Origin: Algibacter pacificus
GTDB lineage: Bacteria; Bacteroidota; Bacteroidia; Flavobacteriales; Flavobacteriaceae
Assembly (NCBI RefSeq): GCF_008033385.1
Contig: NZ_VOGY01000002.1
Span: 62,001 to 126,000 of the forward strand
Length of the DNA stretch: 64,000 nucleotides
Reading direction: 5' to 3'
The position numbers and the translations under genes are program-made. The notes beneath the pieces are model-generated. The model was not told where the DNA came from. It did no database searches and saw nothing but the letters and a program-made list of their open reading frames with translations. Position 1 is the stretch's first letter. Each line of letters starts with the position of its first letter. Shown one piece after another: positions 28,787-37,658 of this stretch.

Positions 28787-30205
28787 ATGAAGAACATAAT
28801 TATAAAAATAACTTCAATATTTTTAATTTTTTCAATTATTATTTTCACAGGATGTGAAGATAATTTTGATGAAATAAACACAAACCCTTCTGAATTTACA
28901 GAAGTACCAACTCATTTTTTCTTGCCAGGATCTATCTTAACTATAGCAAATGCTGAAAATCATTATTATGATGGGTATCTTTATCCGTCTACATGGATTC
29001 AATATACTACACAAGGACAATCAAGAGATGCCACTTCATATAATTATCAAGATGTTCGATCTCGAATTTGGAGCACCATTTATCAAGGCCCTTTAGTCGA
29101 TTTAGATCGTATTGTTGTATTGGCAGATCAAGAAAATAATTTACCATTAAAGGCGGTTGCTATGACTTTAAAAGCCTACTCTTATACTTTATTAGTAAAT
29201 ACTTTTGGAGATTTACCTTATGCAGAGTTTAATAAAGTAGATCAAGGAATTAACCAACCTATTTACGATTTGCAATCAGAAATATTTAATAATATTTTAG
29301 AAAACTTAAGAGAAGTTGATACGTTATTAGAAGGGGTTTCTGCTATTGATATACCACTAGAATATGACTTAATTTATAATGGCGACGCATTAAAATGGCG
29401 AAAGTTTGCAAATAGTTTAAGGTTTAGATTGTTAATCCAATTGTCTGAAATAAGGGATGTATCCTCAGAGTTATCTTCAATTGCTCCAGTATTTGAAAAT
29501 GCATCTGATAATGCGATGTATCAGTTTTCAGGGGTTAACGTTGGCGATATTTACCCTCCAAGCAGTGCTTTAGGACCAGATGCCACAGAAGGACAAGTAC
29601 ACAGAATGGCAGCTCCTTTAATTAGTAGAATGAATCAAACTAATGACCCAAGAAGATCATTATATGCCGTTGCTAATGATGACGGTCAATACCTAGGAGC
29701 ATATACCTATGAAACCTTTGGGCTAAATAATAATTACTCTAAAATAAACCCACAATTTTTTGATAGAAACGGTACGGCAACCTTTATGGATTATTCTGAA
29801 TTGTTATTTTTAAAAGCAGAAGCAGTCGCAAGAAACTTAATCGTTGGAGATGAAGTTGATATTTTAAAAGAAGCCATTATATCGCATATGCAAGAATTAG
29901 GAATTTCTCAATCAGAAATAGATCAATACACTAATAATATTGTTAGTAACGGAACAAATTTAGAAGAAATTTATACAGAAAAATGGGTAAGCATGTTTGG
30001 GAGAGGATTACAAGCTTGGATAGATTATAAAAGAACTGAAATTCCAACTTTAATACCAAATCCCGATGGGCTAATTAATGAAATTCCTAAAAGATTTACC
30101 TATCCCTTGATTGAACAATCCACCAATAGCATAAATAAAAATCAAGCTATTGATAGGCTTGAAAAGGGAGATGTACTAGACTCATCATTAATATGGACAA
30201 AATAA
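28787..30205 (+). CDS. SusD/RagB-family substrate-binding lipoprotein
   Basis: 472-aa surface lipoprotein that caps the SusC barrel and binds substrate. The lipoprotein signal is MKNIIIKITSIFLIFSIIIF with TGCEDNFDEINTNPSEF after it (Cys at about 23). I chose the ATG at 28787; the frame is open upstream but overlaps the susC end. The SusD-like fold is suggested by KAVAMTLKAYSYTLLVNTFGDLPYAE and the C-terminal WVSMFGRGLQAWIDYKRTEIP. It is cotranscribed with susC and the next lipoprotein. Confidence 0.93.
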   Translation: MKNIIIKITSIFLIFSIIIFTGCEDNFDEINTNPSEFTEVPTHFFLPGSILTIANAENHYYDGYLYPSTWIQYTTQGQSRDATSYNYQDVRSRIWSTIYQGPLVDLDRIVVLADQENNLPLKAVAMTLKAYSYTLLVNTFGDLPYAEFNKVDQGINQPIYDLQSEIFNNILENLREVDTLLEGVSAIDIPLEYDLIYNGDALKWRKFANSLRFRLLIQLSEIRDVSSELSSIAPVFENASDNAMYQFSGVNVGDIYPPSSALGPDATEGQVHRMAAPLISRMNQTNDPRRSLYAVANDDGQYLGAYTYETFGLNNNYSKINPQFFDRNGTATFMDYSELLFLKAEAVARNLIVGDEVDILKEAIISHMQELGISQSEIDQYTNNIVSNGTNLEEIYTEKWVSMFGRGLQAWIDYKRTEIPTLIPNPDGLINEIPKRFTYPLIEQSTNSINKNQAIDRLEKGDVLDSSLIWTK

Positions 30206-30216
30206 CAAATAAAACT

Positions 30217-31848
30217 ATGAAAAAAATTGAAAATTATATTTTACTAGCCATAATGATTATTTTTTCATCATGTTCTAATGAAGAAAGATCATTTACACCA
30301 AACGAAAAAGCAGGTTTTGAAATTTCTTATTCATCAGATGAAGACCTTTTAACTTTTACAAGAAATCTTGAAGACGAAAGTGTAGATCTAGATGTCAATA
30401 TTAAAGGCGAATGGTTTGTTGATTCTGGGAACTTTTCTGGACGAGTAATTCTAGTGAAATCCTTGTTAAATAGTAAGTTTGAAAAGATTGAAAGTGTGTT
30501 TGAAGACTCTGAACTTATTTTAAATGATACTATAGAATTTAGTATTGAAACGGAAGAAGAATTGTTTAAAGGGCTTTCCGTAAGTATAAATGAAATTGAA
30601 ATAGGTTCTAAATTTAGATATGAAGCTATTGGAATTACACCCGAATCTGATACTATTGTAGTTAATACATCACATACCTTTGAAGCAAAATATAATGAAT
30701 TTTGCGACAGACCAGTTTTAGAGTTAGGAACTTGGATTGCCACCAACACTAAAAGCAATTACTCTAAAGAAGTTACTTTATATTGGGATGAAAGCAGAGG
30801 TGCATATGCTTTTACTGATTTTGGTCTAGATTGGAGTAAATGGAATGATTATTGGTATGGCGTATTATTCAACTTTGCTTGTCCTCCTGTAGAAGGCGAC
30901 CCTGTAGAATTTGATTTCTTAGGAGACGGTGTTACAACTCAGGACACCTATGAAATGCTAGATGATAATGGCGTTTTAAAAACAAGAAGATTAAGGTTAA
31001 TGCCTTATATTTATAAGGAAGGCTCTCCTAAAGGATATTATGATAGTGAAACACAAGAAATTGTATTTAAAGATATTAATGTTACCGATGATTGGTGGAA
31101 TTCGGATAAACATGATTTGATAAGTATGGTTTTTAAGAAAAAAAACGGTAATGAACCAGAGCCTAAAACACCTCCATTTTCTGGAACGGTTCATTTAAAT
31201 TCTGATATTATAAAATCGTCAGATCCTACAACATTTCAAAGTATTAGTTATACTGGACGTGGAGAGCGTAGAATGTTTGATAGAAGATCTACTTGGGTTG
31301 ATTTAAACGCATTTTTATTTAATGTAGCCTATAGTGATGGATTAAACGTTGAAGTACAAGTTAACCCTGAATTTGAAACTCAAGAAGAAGCTAAAATTTT
31401 CGCTGAGAAATATGCGGTAGCGATTGGAAGAATACCAAAAGCATTAAGAACAGGCGTACAAACGGTTTGGATTCATAAAGGAGATTATTCGTTTGGGGGT
31501 GGAAATAATAATATATTAATTCACGCAGGAAGAGCAGATAGATATGATGGAGAAGGTAAGCTAGAAGAAACTTTGGTACATGAGGGAACACATGCCTCTA
31601 TAGATTCAGATTATAAGCAAGACCCAGAATGGTTAGCAAGTCAGCAGGCCGATGGTAATTTTATTTCTACTTATGCTAGAGATAATCCCACGACTGAAGA
31701 TTTGGCAGAGAGCCTTTTAATGTGGATAGCTGTTACCTATAGAGCAGATAGAGTGCCACAAGATTTAATAGACACTATTAATGAGACCATGCCAAATCGT
31801 ATTAATTTTTTCGATAATTTGAATTTAGATATGGAGTTATTGAAGTAA
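30217..31848 (+). CDS. Lipoprotein with HExxH metallopeptidase-like C-terminus
   Basis: 543-aa lipoprotein (signal MKKIENYILLAIMIIFSSCSNEE). I chose the ATG at 30217, 11 nt after the susD stop; an in-frame ATG lies 8 codons earlier. Residues up to about 310 have a beta-rich, SusE-like look (CDRPVLELGTWIATNT...LYWDE). The C-terminal domain contains LVHEGTHASIDSDY (HExxH at 455-459) and TEDLAES (Glu494 or Glu498 as possible third zinc ligand). So it may be a surface binding protein fused to a zinc peptidase. I do not recognise an exact family. Its place as third gene of a SusCD unit supports peptide capture. Confidence 0.75.
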   Translation: MKKIENYILLAIMIIFSSCSNEERSFTPNEKAGFEISYSSDEDLLTFTRNLEDESVDLDVNIKGEWFVDSGNFSGRVILVKSLLNSKFEKIESVFEDSELILNDTIEFSIETEEELFKGLSVSINEIEIGSKFRYEAIGITPESDTIVVNTSHTFEAKYNEFCDRPVLELGTWIATNTKSNYSKEVTLYWDESRGAYAFTDFGLDWSKWNDYWYGVLFNFACPPVEGDPVEFDFLGDGVTTQDTYEMLDDNGVLKTRRLRLMPYIYKEGSPKGYYDSETQEIVFKDINVTDDWWNSDKHDLISMVFKKKNGNEPEPKTPPFSGTVHLNSDIIKSSDPTTFQSISYTGRGERRMFDRRSTWVDLNAFLFNVAYSDGLNVEVQVNPEFETQEEAKIFAEKYAVAIGRIPKALRTGVQTVWIHKGDYSFGGGNNNILIHAGRADRYDGEGKLEETLVHEGTHASIDSDYKQDPEWLASQQADGNFISTYARDNPTTEDLAESLLMWIAVTYRADRVPQDLIDTINETMPNRINFFDNLNLDMELLK

Positions 31849-32516
31849 TATTATTACTTAAAATTTTCATTCATTAAAAATATCATGTTTTCAATACGTT
31901 AGTACACAAAATTTATAAAATAAATTTTGGTGATAACTTATTAGGAAAGTAATTAATTGTCAATCTATCTTCTTTTAAAGTATATTTAGTGCATTGGTAA
32001 CTATAGCACACTTTTAGTTAATGATAGATACAGTTTTTTGGAAACGCTTGAGGTAACTTAAAAAAAACATTTAAGTTATCGCCAAGTGTTTTTTTTTATG
32101 GTGTAGTCATAGAGAATAGCTTTAACTAACAGTATTTAAATACTTCAAGCGTTTTTCACTAGTATAAGCTTTCCTTTTGTTAAAAAAATACCATCTCACA
32201 TATAAATTCAATGCCATTTAGAATGTCTAATTTTGATGGAGTTGCAGTGTTAGAAATATTACTGTTTAAAACTAAAAAGAAAAATACTTCCAAGGTATTT
32301 AGCTTCTTGTTTAAGAAGTAATACTAAGAGGTTTCGCTCAATTTTTTAAGAGGAAGTTGTAATTGTGTATTAGTATTAGTGCATTAAAATTAAGACACCG
32401 CAGTATTAAATTATTAGAACTTTTTAAACTAAAGAAACGACGTTCTTTTAATTTAAGCAACAATTACTTTACTTTAACTTAATAATTGCCATAAACTGAA
32501 AATGTAAATTGTGCTC
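31849..32516. other. Intergenic region with one terminator-like hairpin
   Basis: About 670 bp of AT-rich DNA between the peptide-uptake unit and the ECF sigma gene. Apart from the terminator at 32044 I see no gene, RNA or repeat. Confidence 0.5.
32044..32098 (+). terminator. Intrinsic terminator after the SusCD-peptidase unit
   Basis: A long imperfect stem (CGCTTGAGGTAACTTAAA against TTTAAGTTATCGCCAAGTG) is followed by a run of nine T. It lies about 200 bp behind the metallopeptidase stop. Confidence 0.75.
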
Positions 32517-33062
32517 ATGAATTCTAATAGGATAAGTGAGCCCACTCCAGAGCTTTGGAGTAGAATAAAAAAATCCGACCAAACGGCCTTTAATCACCTT
32601 TACCTCTTGTATTGGAAACAGTTAATAAAAAAGGCCTATAACATTGTTAGAGAGGAAAAAGCTGCTCAAGATGTTGTTCAGGAAGTTTTTATAGATCTTT
32701 GGGAACGGCGAGAACATTTGGTTGTTAATAACTTTGCAGCGTTTATTAACACAGCTGTAAAATACAAATCGCTGTCCTATTTAAAAAGTAAAAATTTAAA
32801 GGTTGTTCATATAGAAGTACTTAGTAAACTTCCAGAATTGTATTATGAGGTCGATAACCAGGCCAATGAATTGAAAGCAGAGGTAGATCAAGCTGTACGT
32901 CAATTACCCGATGGTTGTCGAAATATTTTTGAACTTAGCAGAGAAAAGCAACTTTCAAATCAAGAAATTGCAGACAGATTGAAGATTTCTAAAAGAACGG
33001 TTGAAACCCAAATTAGCAAGGCATTAAAATTTTTACGTAAAGAAGTGCTTACCATATTTTAA
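32517..33062 (+). CDS. ECF RNA polymerase sigma factor
   Basis: 181-aa extracytoplasmic-function sigma factor. Region 2 is DQTAFNHLYLLYWKQLIKKAYNIV...QDVVQEVFIDLWERRE and region 4 is LPDGCRNIFELSREKQLSNQEIADRLKISKRTVETQISKALKFLRKE. I prefer the ATG at 32517 to the GTG two codons upstream. It is followed by a FecR-type anti-sigma factor and a SusC with an STN domain, the classic trans-envelope signalling trio of Bacteroidota. It should drive the SusC/SusD/phosphatase genes when substrate binds the receptor. Confidence 0.95.
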   Translation: MNSNRISEPTPELWSRIKKSDQTAFNHLYLLYWKQLIKKAYNIVREEKAAQDVVQEVFIDLWERREHLVVNNFAAFINTAVKYKSLSYLKSKNLKVVHIEVLSKLPELYYEVDNQANELKAEVDQAVRQLPDGCRNIFELSREKQLSNQEIADRLKISKRTVETQISKALKFLRKEVLTIF

Positions 33063-33180
33063 ACTAAACTTTACCATGGTGTAAAGAATATTAATATAAG
33101 GTTAAATCCATAGGTTTTAAAAATTTTGCGTACGTGTACTGTATTAAAATAGATACTTACTATTAAAGATAGTGCGTAAA

Positions 33181-34128
33181 ATGACGAAAGCAAAATTTTA
33201 TATTATTCTAGAAAAATATCTTAAAGGTGTTGCCAATAAAAATGAAGCAAACATTATAGAAACGTTTTATTCTGCATTACAGAATGAAAAATCAGCTAAT
33301 TTTGAGTGGTTAGATAAAGAAGGAAATACCATAAAGCATACCCTCAAGAAACAAATTGATAAAAGTATAAATCAAGAAAAAAAACGTTTTAATACTAGAT
33401 TAATATATAAGGTTGCCGCTAGCATTGTTTTGTTATTATCGGTAGCTTTAACTTATGTGGCAGTAAGTACAACAGCTAAGCCCAATGTTATTTATACAGA
33501 AATATCAACACACGACGGGATTAGAAAAAAAATTGAACTCCCGGACGGTACTTTAATAGAAATTAACATTAATAGTACACTAAAATATCCTAAAACTTTC
33601 GGTACTACAAAAGAGCGTAAAGTCTTTTTAAACGGCGAAGCTTTTTTTAACGTTTCCAAAAATAAAGCCAAACCATTTGTGGTTATGGCAAATGGGTTAA
33701 CAACCAAAGTTCTTGGCACACAATTTAATGTAAATAGTAACCCGAATAGTGTAAATGTGTATTTAGTTGAAGGCAGTGTAGAGGTAGCCACAAATGAAGA
33801 AAAGCAAATTTTAAAGCCAAAACAAAAAGCGGTTTATATCCCTACAGAAAAAGGTATAGGGATAACAACACCCAACCAATATAAGGAGTTAGCATGGCGA
33901 GCCAATACTTTTAATTTTAATAATGAAACCTTAGGAGAAGTAACAAAATTATTAGAAAAACGATTTAATGTTACTATTCAATTTTCTAATGGGCATATTA
34001 GGGAAAAACGACTATCTGCCCATTTCGAAAATCAAAATTTAAAAACCATTTTAATGTCTCTAACAAAGGGAGGCAACCTTAACTTTAAAATAAATAATAA
34101 AACTAAAAAAATATTGATATATGAATAA
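33181..34128 (+). CDS. FecR-family anti-sigma factor
   Basis: 315-aa inner-membrane anti-sigma factor. The cytoplasmic N-terminus (about 1-65) is followed by one transmembrane helix, LIYKVAASIVLLLSVALTYVAV, and then the periplasmic FecR domain (IELPDGTLIEININSTLKYP, RKVFLNGEAFFNVSK, VLGTQFNVN, VYLVEGSVEV) and a DUF4974-type C-terminus (FNFNNETLGEVTKLLEKRFNV). I chose the ATG at 33181 over the GTG three codons upstream. It would hold the preceding sigma factor until the STN domain of the downstream receptor signals. Confidence 0.94.
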   Translation: MTKAKFYIILEKYLKGVANKNEANIIETFYSALQNEKSANFEWLDKEGNTIKHTLKKQIDKSINQEKKRFNTRLIYKVAASIVLLLSVALTYVAVSTTAKPNVIYTEISTHDGIRKKIELPDGTLIEININSTLKYPKTFGTTKERKVFLNGEAFFNVSKNKAKPFVVMANGLTTKVLGTQFNVNSNPNSVNVYLVEGSVEVATNEEKQILKPKQKAVYIPTEKGIGITTPNQYKELAWRANTFNFNNETLGEVTKLLEKRFNVTIQFSNGHIREKRLSAHFENQNLKTILMSLTKGGNLNFKINNKTKKILIYE

Positions 34129-34142
34129 ATAGAATAAAAAAA

Positions 34143-34164
34143 AGGAAGTGCGCTAACACTTCCT
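34143..34164 (-). terminator. Hairpin between fecR and susC
   Basis: Perfect 8-bp stem AGGAAGTG/CACTTCCT with a 6-nt loop. A run of eight A precedes it, so on the minus strand it reads as hairpin plus T-run, while the + strand lacks a T-run. It may block antisense transcription, or cut back or stabilise mRNA between the regulators and the receptor gene. Confidence 0.4.
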
Positions 34165-34242
34165 CGGACCGTAATACCCTAAATAATATGTACGCTAATA
34201 CACATTTTAAAAAGAAAATTTTATCAAATCCAAAGTAAAATT

Positions 34243-37200
34243 ATGAAAAAAAAATCACTTAATTTTAAATTATTAATGAGAATATCTACCCTTCTTATTA
34301 CCGTAATGCTTAGTATAACCAATTTGTTCGCAGTGAATAAGGTTAATGCTCAAAGATTAGAAGCATACGAGATTAAGCTTACCGAATCGACATATACACT
34401 ACGAAGTGTAATTGATTTAATAGAACAAACTACCAACTTTAGTTTTATTGTTTATGAGAAAGAAATTGATATGTCTAGTATATATGTACCATATCAGCAA
34501 GATCAGTCCTTGTTAAGTCTTTTAGAAAACCTTTCCAAAAAGGAAAATCTTAAATTTTATAGAGTAAATAACTTAATTAGTGTTACTAAATCTAAAGATA
34601 ATGGAAAAGAAATAGAAGCATCTGTTATAGATTTATTTACCATTACAGGAGTGGTTAAAGATAAGGATGGTATTCCGCTGCCTGGAGCTACCGTACTTAA
34701 TAAAACAAGTAAAAAAGGAACCGTTACTAATTTTGACGGTGAGTATAAAATAGAAGCAACCCAGGGAGATGTTTTAAATTTTTCATTTATTGGCTATGCC
34801 ACTCAAGAACTCACGGTGGGAGATGCAGAAGTTATTAATGTTTCCATGGCTTTAGAATCTTCAGAACTTGATGAAGTTGTTATTATTGGTTATGGAGAAC
34901 AACAAAAAAGAGACCTTACAGGTGCCGTTAGTTTTATTACAGAGCGCGATATACCTAATGATCCTGTTCAATCTCCAGAAAAATTACTAAAAGGACGTGT
35001 CCCTGGAGTTTATATTTCGCAAAATTCAGGTCAACCAGGCTCTGCTACCACCATTCGTGTTAGGGGAGGAACTTCAATAAATGCTGGAAATAATCCCTTG
35101 TTTATTGTAGATGGAGTTCCTATGGATATATCGACCTCCGGATCTACTTCGGGTATAGCTCAAGGGAGTCCCTTAAACCCTATGGCTAGTATTCGACCAG
35201 AGAATATTAGTTCAATGACGGTTTTAAAAGATGCATCAGCAACAGCTATTTATGGATCTAGAGGGGCAAACGGGGTTATTATTATTACCACTAAAACGGG
35301 AAAAAAAGGAAAACCTACCGTAGCTTTAAATACACATTTTGGAGTGCAACAGATTCGAAAAAAGCTAGCATTGCTTAATGCGTCTCAATTTGCACGAATT
35401 AAGAATGAAGCCTATCTATTAGATGGTGAAGAAGCTCCATATACAGAGACCGAAATAGCAGGTTTAGGTGAAGGTACAGATTGGCAAGATGAAGTTTACC
35501 GTAGCGCAATGATAAAAAATTATAATCTTTCATTTTCGGGAGGTGATGATAAAACAAAGTATTACATCTCTGGAGGTTTTGCAGAGCAGGAAGGGATCAT
35601 TATCAATTCAGATCTTAAAAACATTAATTTTAGAGCAAATATAAATTCAGAAATTAGTGATAAATTTAGAATAGGAAATACACTGTCTTTAAATAGAATT
35701 AATACAAATATTATTCGTTCAAGTACAGGAACGTCGGGGTCTGATGCTGGTATTGTAAATGGGGCTATTAAAATGGATCCTATTTTAACTATTTATAATC
35801 CAGACGGAAGCTATGTTCGTAGAAGTGATGCCGATACACCAAACCCTGTGGCTACGGCTTTAGAATTAACCAATCAAGTTGAAACCTCTAGAATAATTGA
35901 TAATTTCTTTGGAGAATATGATCTTACTGAAAGTTTAACTTTTAAATCTACTTTAGGTATAAACTATTTAAATAATCAAGAAAATTACTTTAAACCAAAT
36001 ACCGTTTTTATTGCAGGGAACGAAATTAACCAAGCGGCTATTGGTGTTTTAAAAAGAGAACATTGGGTTAATAGTAACACGCTTACATATGCTAATGAAT
36101 TTGGTGAAAACTTAAATCATAGCCTTAATTTAGTTGGAGGGTTTTCATTGGAAGGTAACCGTTCGGAATTATTACGAGCTGGGGCTTCTAATTTTCCAAA
36201 TAATGTATTACGAGAGTTCGATTTGTCTTCAGGAACAGTATTTAGTGCACCTCAAACCCATAAAGAATCTTCAAAGCTTATTTCCTATTTAGCCAGAGCA
36301 AATTACGGATATAAAAACACGTATTTGTTTACGGTTTCTGCTCGTTATGATGGTTCTTCTAAATTCGGAAAAGGTAATAAGTATGGTTTTTTTCCATCGG
36401 CTGCTTTAGCATGGAGAGTGTCTAATGAAGATTTCATGACCAAGCAAGATGTAATAAGCGATATGAAATTAAGAGCGAGTTTTGGAGTAACAGGAAATCA
36501 AGAAATTGGAAACTACCAATCACTAAGTTTACTTTCTACGGTTAATGTGGTTGCTGGAGATCAAGGAAAAACAGGTATTTATCCAGCCAATATTGGTAAC
36601 CCCGATTTAAAATGGGAAACAACAAATCAATTAGATTTTGGTCTGGAAATGAGCTTATGGGATGGGTTACTAGCGGTTAATGCCGATTATTATAGAAAAA
36701 CAACCAAAGATTTACTTTTAAGTGTGCCTGTGCCATGGACAACAGGTTTTGCAGATGCATTGGTGAATTTAGGTAAAATGCAAAATGAAGGGTTTGAAAT
36801 AGCAGTAAATAGCAAGTCCTTTGAATTAGGTAAAACAAAATTAAATTTTGGTATAAACTTATCAAAAAATAAAAATGAGATTTTAGATTTAGGTGGTACT
36901 AATCAATTTTTTGTCGAGGGATCTGCAATAATTGTTAAAGAAGGATTGCCACTAGGGTCTTTTTATGGCTATGTGTTTGATGGTATTTTACAAGATGAGG
37001 CAGATATAGCTAATTCATCTCAAACAACTTCTTTACCAGGAGACGAGCGTTATGTTGATATAAATAATGACGGCACAATAGATGCTGATGATAGAAAAGT
37101 GATTGGCAATGCACAACCAGATTTAATTGGTGGTTTTTCTGCTAATGTAAGTTATAACAACTTATCACTTTCTACAAATTTCAATTATGTTATTGGTAAT

Positions 37201-37602
37201 GATATTTATAATAAAGATAGACAAGATTTAGAGCGTGCTGATGGCGCAAGAAATAATAGTACAAAAGTTCTTGATCGTTGGACACCTACAAACCCTAGTA
37301 ACTATATTCCCGCAACAGGAGGGGTAAGTAGTTTTTCAAACAAATATTTAGAAGATGGATCGTATTTACGATTACAAGATGTCACATTAGCCTACCAGCT
37401 TCCTGTAAATATTTTAGAAAAATTAAATCTAAAAAACTTAACACTTTCGTTAAGCGCTCAAAACTTAATTACTATTACAAATTATAGCGGTTATGATCCT
37501 GAGGTTAGTGTAAATGGACAGTCTAGTCTTTCTCAAGGTATAGATCAAGGGGTGTATCCAACAGCAAAAACCTATACATTAGGACTGCAACTTGGATTTT
37601 AA
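34243..37602 (+). CDS. SusC-family TonB-dependent receptor with STN signalling domain
   Basis: 1119-aa outer-membrane transducer/importer. The signal peptide is followed by an STN domain (YTLRSVIDLIEQTTNFSFIVYEKEID, about 46-72), a carboxypeptidase-regulatory-like domain (ITGVVKDKDGIPLPGATV ... NFDGEYKI), the plug (VPGVYISQNSGQPGSATTIRVRGG) with MTVLKDASATAIYGSRGANGVIIITTKTG, and the barrel ending LGLQLGF. DINNDGTIDADDRKVIG (about 940) looks like an EF-hand/dockerin-type calcium loop, often seen in SusC proteins. The STN domain would touch FecR and release the sigma factor. Neighbours suggest a phosphorylated substrate. Confidence 0.95.
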   Translation: MKKKSLNFKLLMRISTLLITVMLSITNLFAVNKVNAQRLEAYEIKLTESTYTLRSVIDLIEQTTNFSFIVYEKEIDMSSIYVPYQQDQSLLSLLENLSKKENLKFYRVNNLISVTKSKDNGKEIEASVIDLFTITGVVKDKDGIPLPGATVLNKTSKKGTVTNFDGEYKIEATQGDVLNFSFIGYATQELTVGDAEVINVSMALESSELDEVVIIGYGEQQKRDLTGAVSFITERDIPNDPVQSPEKLLKGRVPGVYISQNSGQPGSATTIRVRGGTSINAGNNPLFIVDGVPMDISTSGSTSGIAQGSPLNPMASIRPENISSMTVLKDASATAIYGSRGANGVIIITTKTGKKGKPTVALNTHFGVQQIRKKLALLNASQFARIKNEAYLLDGEEAPYTETEIAGLGEGTDWQDEVYRSAMIKNYNLSFSGGDDKTKYYISGGFAEQEGIIINSDLKNINFRANINSEISDKFRIGNTLSLNRINTNIIRSSTGTSGSDAGIVNGAIKMDPILTIYNPDGSYVRRSDADTPNPVATALELTNQVETSRIIDNFFGEYDLTESLTFKSTLGINYLNNQENYFKPNTVFIAGNEINQAAIGVLKREHWVNSNTLTYANEFGENLNHSLNLVGGFSLEGNRSELLRAGASNFPNNVLREFDLSSGTVFSAPQTHKESSKLISYLARANYGYKNTYLFTVSARYDGSSKFGKGNKYGFFPSAALAWRVSNEDFMTKQDVISDMKLRASFGVTGNQEIGNYQSLSLLSTVNVVAGDQGKTGIYPANIGNPDLKWETTNQLDFGLEMSLWDGLLAVNADYYRKTTKDLLLSVPVPWTTGFADALVNLGKMQNEGFEIAVNSKSFELGKTKLNFGINLSKNKNEILDLGGTNQFFVEGSAIIVKEGLPLGSFYGYVFDGILQDEADIANSSQTTSLPGDERYVDINNDGTIDADDRKVIGNAQPDLIGGFSANVSYNNLSLSTNFNYVIGNDIYNKDRQDLERADGARNNSTKVLDRWTPTNPSNYIPATGGVSSFSNKYLEDGSYLRLQDVTLAYQLPVNILEKLNLKNLTLSLSAQNLITITNYSGYDPEVSVNGQSSLSQGIDQGVYPTAKTYTLGLQLGF

Positions 37603-37658
37603 ATTAAAAAAATATAAAAATAATATCAACGATAATAATTTAATAAAATATTCAAAAG

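Noticed and set aside
30327-30758. 143-codon antisense ORF inside the HExxH lipoprotein gene
   Set aside because: Ser/Leu/Ile-rich shadow of the sense gene without its own promoter or family resemblance.
25531-31848. Glycan utilisation locus (PUL)
   Set aside because: A SusCD pair alone suggested it, but no glycoside hydrolase, lyase or sulfatase is nearby; the surrounding genes are peptidases and hydroxyproline enzymes.
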